In this document: positions 1-11,475 of the stretch, in pieces
How the letters are laid out: each line of letters starts with the position of its first letter
How positions within the stretch are numbered: position 1 is the first letter of the stretch
Assembly (NCBI RefSeq): GCF_947179165.1
Contig: NC_077241.1
Location: 78,393,648 to 78,457,647, forward strand
Direction: 5' to 3'
Source: Solanum dulcamara
Lineage: Eukaryota; Streptophyta; Magnoliopsida; Solanales; Solanaceae
Length of the DNA: 64,000 nucleotides
The notes under the pieces: model-generated
Seen by the model: the letters and a program-made list of their open reading frames with translations, nothing else
The model's database searches: none
Told to the model about the DNA's origin: nothing
Position numbers and translations under genes: made by a program

Positions 1-99
1 AAATTAAGAAAAGTTCAGATACAAAGACCAAATAACTTGTATATGTGGCTATTAACATTTTCCACGAAAACATCCTTATCTATGACATAATTTCACGAG

Positions 100-350
100 A
101 CATTAGTTTAGACTAATTTTGTCTCGGTAGACGTAAGTTTTATAGGAATTAAGTTATGTGGCATAAGTTGTGTAGTATTTCTATGACCTAATTTCGCTAG
201 GCATAAATTTAGCAAATTTTTGTCTTGCTCGATATAAGTCTTTAGGATTAAGTTATATTTTTTACGATATAGTTTGTGGATTATGAAATTGAATTTTTGC
301 CTCTAGTGACAAAAGTTCTCTTGAAATTAAGTTATGCAGCATAAGTTGTG
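100..350. repeat. Degenerate tandem repeat, three units of ~80-100 bp
   Basis: Three diverged units can be aligned, starting near 115, 215 and 292. Each has a TTTTGTCTC-like start followed by a conserved 'ATTAAGTTAT' core near 149, 247 and 326. The first and third cores are followed by GGCATAAGTTGTG or GCATAAGTTGTG. No coding potential is seen. It may be a decayed satellite fragment or the edge of a larger repeat outside the window. Confidence 0.5.
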
Positions 351-1163
351 CTCTATTATGATAGAAAAGTATAAATTTATATCAAGCAAAAATTAGTTTT
401 TTTTTTATTTTTGTATCAACGGTATCTTCAACCATTTATTTATTACTTAAAATATTGAATGACAAAAATAAAATACCATCACATTTTGATGACAAAAAAT
501 TAAAAACTACTTTAAAATAGGAGCATTAGTGTGAATGACCCATCAAACAATTGACCTAAAACGCGTCAAAATAAACTTGAAGCTAGAAAATCAGATCTCT
601 AAATTGGAAACTATATGAATTTATCGTTTATGTAAATTAAATCTCAACTTTAACTTTGTTTTTTCAAACTTGCTCTAACTTGGTAGATTGTCGTGTTTGG
701 TGCTTTATTTGTTTTGTATCGTGTTATTTAGATATCATATTTTTCATGTAATTTATTTCAAAAATTTGTCTATCGAAAATAATTTTTCTATCCAAAAGAC
801 GGAAATAAAATCTGTAAACACTCCATTCTTTTCGGTTTCGCTTGTGAAAATACACAAATATTGTTGTTGTTGTTATCATTATCTAAGCCTAACTAATAAC
901 CCGAGGAAAGATTGTTTTTTTAGTGAATAAACGACGACGACCCTAGTCCCTAACAACTAAAAAGAGTATATAAATTAATAAAAGGGAAATTTAAAGGTTA
1001 AAGTGGTTAATAGCCACAAAAAGTTCTCTATACCAAACAAAATTCGTATTGTTTTTCTATTAAAATCCTGGAAAGTTAATAAAGATATAGTATTACTTTA
1101 AGACACTTTTTAATGTGTGATTGCTACAATACAATAAAAATGATGTCATTGATTTATAAGAAG

Positions 1164-1167
<4 letters not shown>

Positions 1168-1244
<77 letters not shown>
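1168..1244. repeat. (AT)n microsatellite
   Basis: About 38 uninterrupted AT dinucleotides. Such tracts are highly polymorphic in plants and also produce spurious Ile-Tyr ORFs. Confidence 0.95.
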
Positions 1245-1246
<2 letters not shown>

Positions 1247-1447
1247 CTATGATATAGGTTTCCGTATTAATTTCCCAACATTTAATATCTCGCGGTCCCA
1301 ATAGCAACACTTGAGGGTAGAAGTTAATGAAATTTTAACAGATTAAAATAAATTGAGTTAATAAATAGATAGATCATTAACTCGTCTTATGATTATTTTG
1401 GTAAAATGAGCTAGGTTAAGATGAACTAACTAATAAATCATATATCA

Positions 1448-1482
1448 CCCCCCACTCCCACTCCCACTCCCACCCCCACCCC
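1448..1482. repeat. C-rich tract, G-quadruplex-capable on the - strand
   Basis: Repeated CCCACT/CCCAC units give seven C-runs of three or more bases in 35 bases. The - strand therefore carries seven G-runs separated by one- or two-base loops, a strong G-quadruplex consensus. It stands out sharply in AT-rich surroundings. Confidence 0.8.
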
Positions 1483-3019
1483 AAATTCTTGTTGTGTATT
1501 TTTTTAAATACCAAACAAAACTCGTAGTTTTTATTTATTTATTATGACTATATAAGACATTAAACAAAAAAATGAAGAAGTTTGAAGATGAAGTTTCAAA
1601 TAAATGAGTTCGATCAAATTAGCTCAATTTTTAGATTTACTTATAATTAAGCAATTCAAAATGAGTTGAGTTAATTGGCAAATTCAAATTTAAATGACTT
1701 AGAGGATCGCGTTTTCATAGAATAATCTTATCGCTTCTAACTCTTGATGTCTCCTAAAATGAGTTGAATAGTCGATATGTTACAATTCCAACCGTAATGT
1801 CATGATTTTTCAATTTTAATAACTCTCACAAAATATTATTTACGCGTTTTTGTTTTTTGGTAAAAGAAATAGCCTCACTTCGATTCATTAAGAGAATAAA
1901 GAATAGGTCGTCCAATTAAGAAAGATATCAACCATTTGGATAATTTTCTCTTAAAGTTTTGAAAATTTCAATCAGAACAACTCTTGAAATATGGGTCAAA
2001 TAAAAGGTTATTTGGTTGGTTCTTATGCTCCAATGAGGTGTTAATCTTTATAGTATTGTAGAATAATATTCTTTTAAACCTAGTATTTTTTATGCTCAAT
2101 TAGAAATATAGAATAATAATATTCATGGAAGCTTCTCTCCTGAAAAGTCTGGTGTTTCATTTTTCTTTCGTTAAAATTTGCTTAATTTCGTCTATTTAAT
2201 TATATTATGTAACGAATTTTAATAATTTAATTAATTAATTATTTAAATTTTTATTTTATTGCTAAGAATTCGATTCTTCATTTTATAACTCTCTTTCCCA
2301 TTTTACTTTCTCCCCTACCCCCAATTTTATTTTATTTTTTAAGAAAAACATTATTGGCGGCCTCTAATTGATGCAATTGGAAGTAGCAAAATTAAATACA
2401 TATAAATACAACCAACTACTCTTTGAAAACAAGAAGACACCCAACTTGACTTGGTTCAAGTCATCCACTAACTACTTTTTAACTGCCTTTCTATTTCATC
2501 ATTCACATTCATATCATCCCTAAAAATATATTAAAAAAACTAATTCAAAATTTAGATTTGATTAATTCAATTTTTAAGTAGTTTTTTTCGAAGCATTTAT
2601 AAAACATTAATCAAGTATAATAAATTACTACTCCAATATTAGTAAATCTAAATTTCAATTAATTCGTCAAATATAAACTGTTATTCTCAAAAATATTTTA
2701 TCCATAATCACTTCTAATGAAAAACACTTTTAAAAAATATAGATTTTGAAATTTTAGCCTACTATTAGCTCCAAAAATACACATTGGAATTATAAATTTA
2801 AATTTATTATTTATTAAAATTTTAGTAATTATATATATATATATTTCGTATCGAAAAATATGAGGTTTGAACCCGTTGTCCAAAGGCAGGAAGTTGCCTA
2901 TTCATCACCCATCTCTGGACTTTATTATATATGTCCATAACACATTAAACAAAACAAACAAACAAAAAAACACAATTTAAATATCTTGGTTTCTCTTTAG
3001 CCTATTTCCAACAAAATTC

Positions 3020-3679
3020 ATGGCCGAAGATAGCCATATCATCCCTCTTGCACCACCAAGAGCATATCCCAAAAGCGATCAAGAGCTGAATCTCAGTAAA
3101 TCGATCAATTTTTACAATAAGAAGAATCAAAATAGCGGCAAGTGCTTCGTGTACTTTCTATCTACTATCGTCTTACTAAGCATCGTCATGCTAATTTTCT
3201 CGATGATATTTTTTCGTTTCAAATCTCCGTCTTTCGAGCTAGACCTCATCAACATGCAAAATCTTCGATTTTCAAATTCTACTAATTCGTCTTCGTTCAA
3301 CATGAACATGGGAGCTGAAATCATCGTAGACAATGATAACTTTGGTCGAATTAATTTTCAAGATAGTAGTATGAGTGTTTTTTTGTACGATAATGTCACG
3401 ATTGGTTTTGTGAACATAAACGTGGGTCGGGTCGAAGCTAGAAAGTCCAAGAGAATTGGAATTTCATTACAATTGAGAGCAAATTATCAATTGAATCATA
3501 GTAATGGGAATTTGAGCAGTGATATAAATTCAAGAATGGTGAAATTGACAAGTTTTGGTGAATTTAGGGGAAAAGTAAAGGCTATGAATATTGTTAGTAA
3601 ACATAAAACTTCAGTGATGAATTGTACCATGAATTTAAATTTGACAAGCCAAGCAGTTCAAGATCTCCTCTGTAGTTGA
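3020..3679 (+). CDS. LEA_2 / NDR1-HIN1-like membrane protein
   Basis: Intact single-exon gene of 219 aa. It begins with a short polar cytosolic segment (1-41) and one hydrophobic membrane segment (about 42-66). The outer or lumenal domain follows, with the LEA_2 pattern: a conserved start after SFELD, an internal NxNxGRVEARKSKR stretch, and a C-terminal MNCTxNLNLTSxxxQDLLC motif. Several N-x-S/T sites lie in that domain, which fits glycosylation. Length and layout match plant 'late embryogenesis abundant hydroxyproline-rich glycoprotein' (NHL) proteins, which are single-pass plasma-membrane or ER proteins often linked to stress and defence. The start is the first Met of the frame and sits in a suitable 5' context. 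A related but broken paralogue lies 2.2 kb downstream on the same strand. By position it corresponds to Arabidopsis At1g64065 (from memory). The precise function is not predictable. Confidence 0.88.
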   Translation: MAEDSHIIPLAPPRAYPKSDQELNLSKSINFYNKKNQNSGKCFVYFLSTIVLLSIVMLIFSMIFFRFKSPSFELDLINMQNLRFSNSTNSSSFNMNMGAEIIVDNDNFGRINFQDSSMSVFLYDNVTIGFVNINVGRVEARKSKRIGISLQLRANYQLNHSNGNLSSDINSRMVKLTSFGEFRGKVKAMNIVSKHKTSVMNCTMNLNLTSQAVQDLLCS

Positions 3680-3829
3680 TATTTATTTTTTCTTGTATAT
3701 ATCTTGGCAAGATTTTTTTACCTTTTTTTTTTTTTTTTGAATTTTGATCTATTACAGGATTTCTTGTACTATAAGGTGTAGAGAGCATTCAATTTCATTC
3801 TTCATCTTGCACCTCCATATGGTGCTAAA

Positions 3830-4453
3830 TAGGGGTGTGCATTCGATTTTTTGGTTCGATTTTGTGTTATTCGGTTTTGATTTTTTGGTTTTTGGTTTTG
3901 AAAAAGTGTAATTCAATTCAAACCAAAAAAAGTTGGTTTGATTTGTTTTTTCTCTTTTCGATTTGATTTTTTTTCTGTTCGGCTATTCGATTATATATGT
4001 CAATAATTAATAGCATAATCAACATTATATTTGCATGCTTAAAAATAATTACATACAATGAGAAGTAATAATATTGAATCACTTAAATATATTTTCTAAA
4101 ATAAGTCACGGGTAAAACTTTAAAACAAAATACTTAATGAAATAAGAATGGCCTAAATATCGTAATACGGTATTACTAATACCCTGATAAAAATCATCTA
4201 ACTAAAAAAAGAAAATAAAAGTGGTTAATTATAACTTTAATTCTTAACATAAATATTATATATATACACACACATAAAACACATATAATTCAATTTTTCA
4301 ATTTTTCAATTTTTATTTTTTTAAATCTGAAACCAAACTAAAAATCAAAAAAAAAGTAAATTTTTAATCCGAAACAAAAAAAAAACAATCCAAATAATAT
4401 TCAATTTAATTTGGTTTAGTTTTTCGGTTTAATCCGAATAATGCACACCCCTA
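3830..4453. mobile_element. hAT-type MITE with perfect 8-bp TSD
   Basis: A 624-bp element bounded by inverted ends TAGGGGTGTGCATT (left) and its complement (right). It is flanked by identical 8-bp direct repeats GTGCTAAA at 3822-3829 and 4454-4461. An 8-bp target-site duplication with short TIRs is the hallmark of hAT elements. The inside is AT-rich with TTTGGTTTT-like runs and no transposase ORF, so it is non-autonomous. It lies about 150 bp past the stop of the LEA_2 gene and may overlap its 3' UTR or terminator. Confidence 0.9.
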
Positions 4454-5855
4454 GTGCTAAACATATTCTTTAATTCTTCAGAAAGATGTTCACTTCTTGA
4501 AATATTTTATATATGTAAGCTTTCGTCGGCAGTAAAAATAACAATAAATGTCGTTTATAATGTTACGCAACCAATATATATAGTAAGCAAAATCATACGG
4601 AAAAAAAGGACATTTATATGAGATAACCATAAATGGACGCATTGGAGGGATGTTAAGTGATTGATCGATATTATCCACTCACAGATTGAAATTACTTCTT
4701 TTCAGGAACGAATCTATCAAATTTGATCAACCATTAACAAATAATCTTAACGTAGATAGATTTGGTCAGAGATTAGATTACATAAACAAATACTCCCTAG
4801 CTCCATTCACTTTTAGTCATCATGTTCTGATTCTTGAGATGTATATTTTTCATCATATTAATATAAGAAGGATTGTAACTTCTAGTAATTTTTTGTATAG
4901 ATTTTGAACCTCTAAATTTTAAATTTAAAATATTGAATTTATTTAATTCAATTTAACTCTGAAAATTAATTAAATAAACTCTCATGAAGTGAAAGGTGAC
5001 AAATAAAAATAAACGGAAAAAAATAGATAATTATGATTTTAGAACACTATGTGAAACTCCCTGATAGGTACATTTCTTCTTTAATTAGTACTATACATAC
5101 GAATTTGAATTAATATATATATATCAAAAATGTAACTATCAACTTGTTGGAAACTTTCGTCATCAAACAAAACTTTAATTCTAACTTAACCGTCCTTGTA
5201 CCTTTCCCTCTCGATTAAGTAACGGATTCAGAGAGTTGTCTGTGTGTTTATGAGTTGTATATGTATGAATTTTTTTTTGTAAATATTAATTGTGAACATA
5301 ATTATTATTGTAAACTATAAATTATAAATTTTGAATTTGACTTTGTTTCGATTCATTTAAAGGAAAAATCAAAAGAAGGGATCTTGACCTAAATGTCCTA
5401 ACAAATCAAGAACTCGTTTGCCAAAAATATATTTACACAATTGAGTTATTTATAACATAATTACATGTAAATCTCTATGTAGTAAATGGTAAGACTGTTG
5501 TTATAATAGGTTAAACTATATAATAAATTCAAACTCATACATAACATAGCAAAGTAATTAATTAGCAAGAAAATTGGGGCTGTTAAATTCCTCTTATTGT
5601 CGTACATTAGCAAAAGCTTCCACGACTAGAGAATTTATACATTCATTAATTAATGATTTTTTTACTAATTAACATATATAGTCCCCTCCAAATCAACATT
5701 CAAAGCCGTGAAAAACAATAATAAGGCTAAATAATTAGTACGTTATATATTTCCCATAACTTATATAACACTCGTTACACTAGACTTTCTTTACGTGTCA
5801 CAAACTTAAAGTATAGTTCTCAAAAATCTCTCAACCACAATCTCCAAATGCATCC

Positions 5856-6510
5856 ATGGCATCTACAAACGATCAAGCTCGATTTTTGGCAGAAGGATTT
5901 AATCGAATTTACATTAATAACGACGATAATAATATTACCATGGAGTTACACAAGAAAAAACAACGTCATAGGAGATGTATCAAATGTTGTACGCCCACCA
6001 TTTTAATATTCCTCGTTATAATGTTGGTTCTTGGATTTACCGCTTTCCGTGCGCACGAACCGTCTATAAGGATGAATTCCGTCAAGATTGACGGATTAAA
6101 TTATCTCATAACAAGTAGTTCCACTGCTACTCTCCAACCAAACGTTAACTTAACGGTATTCGCTGACGTGTCCGTTAAAAATCGAAATTCGGCGTCATTC
6201 AAGTTTAATGAAGCAACGACTAGTTTGTTTTAATGATGACGTGGTCATCGGAGAAGCCCTAACGCCACCGAAGACCGCCAAGGCACGTCGGACGTTACGG
6301 ATGAACGTGACGGTGGAAATTATGGTGGAGAAAATATTGAGCTTTCCACCGTTAGGGAGTGATTTGAAGTCCGGTGAGTTGCCGGTGAGTACATATACGA
6401 TAATTAATGGAAGAATTAATATGTTAAATATTATTAAAAAGAATGCTGAAATTAAAATGAATTCTAGTATGACAGTTGATTTGAGAAATAAATATGTTAA
6501 GAGATATTGA
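5856..6510 (+). pseudogene. LEA_2 / NHL-family gene broken by one-base frameshift
   Basis: The first frame (5856-6233) encodes an N-terminal polar segment, a KKKQRHRRCIKCC basic/Cys stretch, a membrane segment (about residues 47-64) and the first half of a LEA_2 domain ending ...SFKFNEATTSLF. It then stops at TAA 6231-6233. Homology continues at once in the +1 frame (DDVVIGEA..PPKTAKARRTLRMNVTV) to a stop at 6508-6510. In intact relatives these two parts are contiguous, so one extra base near 6230-6235 explains the break. There are no splice signals for an intron there. The rest of both halves is well preserved, so this is either a recent pseudogene or an assembly/sequencing error. A truncated 125-aa product is possible. 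It is a diverged tandem relative of the gene at 3020. Confidence 0.8.
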
Positions 6511-6679
6511 TTGCAAGAGAAAAGTGTCACTCCAGGTTATAAGATGTATTATTTTTGTTGTTTTTTGGAATTTTATTAGTGTTTTGGATATGTTATAAAG
6601 ATTGATTTTACGGTTGATCATATAATTGTATGATTAAAAATAGGGGAATTTACATAAATGTTCTACATTAAAAAAATAT

Positions 6680-7015
6680 TTACAATTTATAGCAATAATA
6701 TTTTTTTTCACTGAACATTTAGAATACAATGATAATACATATTAGCGAAAATAATTTATAAAACTCATATAATACAAGTTTGATTCATGGATAATATATT
6801 TATCACATATTTTAATATACTTATAATATATTGTGTCAATTTCTTACCAAACAAGTATAATATATTTTAAAACACTTATAATACATTTATATTGCATGCA
6901 TAATTCACTTTTAATACATAGTAGATATATCATAATATTGTTATATATTGCTATAAATGATAATAAATAAAAAATATCGCTAAAATCAATAATTATTTAT
7001 TAAAATGTATTTTTT
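6680..7015. repeat. AT-rich dispersed repeat, copy A
   Basis: About 335 bp rich in TATAATACA/TATTATA-type words. It matches the reverse complement of 51885-52130 over most of its length, including a shared segment reading TTTCTTACCAAACAAGTATA. Two dispersed copies in opposite orientation indicate a transposon family, probably a MITE or similar. No protein is encoded. Confidence 0.7.
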
Positions 7016-9255
7016 TTCTAGTAATTTTTCCTTAAAAATAACTCCTTTCTTGTTCTGCTTGTGTTTTTCTATATTTTCTGGGCCTCTAGTAAATTACATA
7101 CAGGAAAAGATCAAATCTTTTATGATTCTATCATCTAAATCGAAATCATTTTCTAGTTAATTTTTTTTTCTAGTTGCACTGGATAATTAGAAGATTCTCT
7201 AAATAAAATATGAGGTTTAGTTTCTAATAGCAACATGTTTGATACTGCTTAAGAGGCAAATCAATATATTTTACGAAAAAATATTTGAAATATCAATCTT
7301 ATCGAGATCCTACCAAATTCACCAATGGGCCTAAAATAAAAGCTGAAACTATAGACCTTCCAATCTTCTATAAGCCCGCTTGCAATGCAAAGTAGAGCAG
7401 TGCTATTCTAACCCAATTAATAGGTACTAGTACTAGTAACTAACTAAAATGTTTATTAAATGACAAAAAAAAAATAAAAAAATTAGAAGACGATTAAAAT
7501 CAAACTATGCTTAGGAAGTGTTTAAAAGATATACTTGTTGGTCTCAAATTTTCCATTATTTTAGAAGTTCAAGATAAGATTAATGATTTTATTCTCATTT
7601 TATTATAAGTAATAATTGTTTTTAAAGACTTAAATATCTCAATAGAGTAAATATGCACGAAGAGAAATGAGGATAAAATATATTTTCTTTCAAAAAATAA
7701 ATTCCTACTGAATACTTTTTAAGGGACCGACCTATAAAAGAGAAATGCGACAAATAATTTGAGACATGGAGAGAGTAATAATTAATATTACTTATGTAGA
7801 GTTGAAAATTGGAAATCATTCACATTCACATGCAAACATTAACTCATACTAGTTAACATTTTGGCCACATGCAACTATATTGCTTATATAGAGTTGGAAA
7901 TTGGAATCCTATCACATATATACATTGACTTGCAAGCTAAAAAACAAAGTGTGGAGTACCCTTGATTAACGTATTCGACTTATTATACTATTAATTAGTT
8001 TTATATGAAAGTTTAACTTCTACATATTGAGAATATAAAATATTAAGTCATTTCAAAGATCGCTATAAGTAATTATATCTAAAAGTTATACATTTTCCTA
8101 TTATTTTTTTTTCCTTTTTTCATGTATATGACGGAGATGAATCTAGAATTTATGAGCTCCAGAATTTTCTACTATACATATTAAGTAAATTTCTTTATAC
8201 GAATATAGAATTTTTTCAAATTATTGAGTTCTACGAAATTCATAACTAAAATCTAGTTGCACACCTAATTTATGGATCCATTACAAGAAAAAAGTAACTA
8301 CTAGAGTATTATTTAACAGGATCTTCAATATTGGTTTGTGTATATATATATTCACTTTTATGGTACATGAACCTTCAAAAGATGCTATATTATATATTGT
8401 CCCTAAATGACTTAAGTTAGTAATGTTCCTTTTGGAAACTATATGGATTCATGTGCTTGTTTCATTCATTTTTTTTAATTTAATAAAGACTAATAAACAT
8501 TAAAATGATTTAAAGAAAAAAACAGAAATCAGATTTAGTTTGTGATCACCATGACCCACCAATACACCTTTTGGATATATCCTCCAAATTCACGGTAGCA
8601 ATTGTGACTTTTTTATCACTTTCTATTATTTAATTAACTCTTTGAAAGACACCAACTGGTATTTCATCTTTTTGAATATTGCATGGGCTGTCAAAATATT
8701 CGACAAAGTGATTTCATTAATGGGATAACTACGCCATATAGCCATTCGGCAAAAATAATTATTAAAAAAATAATTATTCATTATAGAAGCATGTATAGTC
8801 AATGTATATTTCATATATAGTCAAGTTATATTTAATTTTTAAATATATCATAGTGTATATTCAATACATAGCTCATGTATAAATAATATAAATAAAATAT
8901 AACTATATTTATTATAAACTAATTAATTTATTGTACATATTTAAAATTGTCTCATCGTTAATTTTGTGATTCCTACCGGAAAGAAAAGGGCCCAACAGAT
9001 ATTGTCCTTCAGGACTGAAATAAGTTGTGTCAAAAAGAGCATTTTTTTTATCAATAAAATAGAAAGTTAAAGTAAAAGGAATTTATTTATTTTGGTGACA
9101 TTAAACTAACAATGCATTTTATTGATTGCAAAGGGATTGCTATACATAAAGAAAATGAATCATATAAATTGAAACAGACTTAAGGATATATGAAACTGTT
9201 AAGACATACCCAAGAAAGGAAAGTTTGTGAGAGTAGAGCCAAGGAATTAAATTTG
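7016..9255. other. Gene-free AT-rich region
   Basis: No convincing coding sequence on either strand. Apart from the Stowaway-like element at 7535-7777, I see only AT-rich intergenic DNA. Short ORFs here have no recognisable domain and a composition typical of random AT-rich translation. Confidence 0.5.
7535..7777. mobile_element. Degenerate Stowaway-like MITE
   Basis: The right end reads, on the reverse strand, TACTCTCTCCATGTCTCAAATTA and so on, close to the CTCCCTCCGTCTCA ends of plant Stowaway (Tc1/mariner) MITEs. The left end has the matching TCTCAAATTTT. It encloses about 220 AT-rich bases with partial self-complementarity, including the common TATAAAAGAGAAATGCGACAAATAATT region. TA target duplication is not clearly preserved. 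Confidence 0.6.
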
Positions 9256-9259
9256 TCCG

Positions 9260-10230
9260 TCTAAATAGTGGGAGTTCTAAATCTATTTGAGCCACAAAAA
9301 GATAAAAGTGATATAAATAAGCCATATTTTTAAAATATAATTAAAATAGGTTTAGTGTAAATTTTTATTCCATTTTATAAAAAAAACTTAACAGCAGCCA
9401 TTAACTGTAAACGTCTAAATTTTAGTGTAAAATGAAACTTTTTCTTATACTTTATAAAGTGTAACTATTTCTTACACTTTATAAAGATATTCTACGGATT
9501 CCAAGAAAGAGTTGTGGAACATAATATTATGTATAATATTGTTTATAGTATTATTTGCAAACCATTAATGTGAATTTTAAGAAATTAAATGCAAATACAT
9601 TTTGTGTATGTGTTTTTTTTTTTGAAGAAAAAGTGAATGAAAAAATATAAAAATAACTTGCTCAGTTCTCTAACATATCTCACTCTTTTTAATGTAGCTA
9701 GCAGGGTTGAGATATGGCCTCTACAAAGATATCAGATTTAAAAAAATGGATGAAATTGCAAAAAAAATCCTTTGGATCATGAGCAGAAAAATGGTTTTCC
9801 AGGTGTTGGAAGCGTTAAATTAGAAGAATCAATTAAAATAAAAGATTACAATATACACATATTTTTTCATTCACTTTTTCCTCATAAATAAAATACATAC
9901 ACAAACTGTATTTGCATTTAATTTTTTAAAATTCACATTAATGGCTGGCTAATATACTATACATAATACTAAGTTTCACAGCCCTTTCTTGAAATCCATA
10001 GAATATCTTTATAAAGTGTAAGAAATAATTACACTTTATAACATGTAAGAAATAATTCTGTTTTACACTAAAATTTAGACTTTCACACGGCTGCTGTTAA
10101 ATTCTTTTATAAAACGAAATAAAAATCTATACTAAGCTTATTTTAATTATATTTTAAAAATATAATTTATTTGTGTTATTTTTTTATTTTTTTTGGCTCA
10201 AATAAGTTCCTGACTCAAATAGTGGTTAGA
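9260..10230. mobile_element. Large foldback element (~390-bp inverted arms)
   Basis: Two long arms, about 9260-9650 and 9840-10230, are inverted copies of each other over most of their length. Shared words include TTAACAGCAGCC, CTAAATTTTAGTGTAAAA, CTTACACTTTATAAAGATATTCTA, CATTAATGTGAATTTTA and AAAAAGTGAATGAAAAAATAT. A ~180-bp non-palindromic centre separates them. There is no transposase ORF. Long TIRs with a short centre fit a foldback or long-TIR Mutator-like non-autonomous element. I could not identify a target-site duplication with confidence. It lies about 1.2 kb beyond the 3' end of the MAKR2-like gene. Confidence 0.82.
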
Positions 10231-11475
10231 GAAAGAAGGAAACAAAATTGGTCAAACAAAAAGCTTTGTTAGCAGCAGTTTTGTAGGGAAAACCTTGCCA
10301 ATAGGAGACAAATTGAATCTCACAAGTATTTTTCTATCAATTTACTAAGCATCAAAATCAACGTTCACGACCATCGAAATTGACATGAATGGACAACCCA
10401 CACACACTTCACTTTACCTATAATACTATGCTTGTGTTGTGACTTGTGTTAAGAAAGAAGAAGAATGACCCACCTATCTTCTCTCTTAACTAGTACTAGT
10501 TTATTTGTTTATTGAATATTATACTAAAGGGGTAAAAAGAAAAAGGTAAAGGAAAAAGCAAGATCAAAAGAAAAGAAAATTTATCTAGGATATCTTTGCC
10601 TCCACTTTACCCCGTTTGTTGACCGCTAAAGAGACTTTACAAGTTCAAAAGTTGCTACTCCAATCCAAATTATTGCCAAACTCTCTACATTTTGTGACTT
10701 TCTCACCTTGTGGAAACATTTATCCAACACCATTTAATTGGTAGATATATTGTGCCTTTGAGAAGTTACTAAATCCTATCCAACTATAGTATATTATAAT
10801 AGCATATAATATAATTACTCCTTCAATATGTTACCATTTTACGCATATTAATAAATGTTTGAACCCTCCATGAAAATTCTCAAACTTACGTGTATATATA
10901 CTTTCTCCTTGTACTTGGAACCCAAAATCCTTTAAAGGACCGAAGAGATCTAAACTAGGAAAAGCTATCGCAGCAACAAGGTACAAAAGTAGAAGAATTT
11001 TTTTACAACACCAAATGCACCTAAAACAGGAGATTAGGATGAAACTTTATAACAATAAGTAGAACTATTAGTATAATTCTATAATATTGAAGTGCTAATT
11101 AATAATTTACAAAGAACAAAGCACGAGAGAAAACAGATAACTGACCACTCATTACTTTGTCATGACCGTTGAAATATCTATAATCGAGGAAAAGCGTAGT
11201 AGAAAACCAAAATTTAACTACTAATAATAATAATTAACGATTTTAAGCAGAAAATCTTAGTAATTTTAATGAATTCCTAATTTAGTTTCTCACTGCTATG
11301 GCCTCCTCTAATGCAGATGAATCTGTCGTTAAGTTCGTTGATTTTTCATGTGATGCATCGCTTGCTGAGCGTGATAAAATGGATGACTCTGAATCTAAAA
11401 TTAAATTAGCAATGTGTAAGAAATTAATAATAAGATTATGGAGTATTTTTTTTGTTTAATTAATTTTCTGGAAGG
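10231..11475. other. Intergenic region 3' of the MAKR2-like gene
   Basis: No gene is supported. The part nearest 11475 should contain the 3' UTR of the - strand MAKR2-like gene. The remainder is AT-rich, with no element that I recognise. Confidence 0.4.

Larger units (their letters stand above)
351..2900. other. Gene-free AT-rich upstream region
   Basis: No ORF with protein-like composition is seen. The stretch holds an (AT)n microsatellite, a C-rich tract and otherwise featureless AT-rich DNA. The last few hundred bases before 3020 should contain the promoter of the first LEA_2 gene; a TATA-like TATTATATATG lies at about 2923-2933, roughly 90 bases before the start codon. Confidence 0.5.

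Noticed and set aside
1113..1304. 63-aa ORF rich in Ile-Tyr
   Set aside because: It is the translation of the (AT)n microsatellite.
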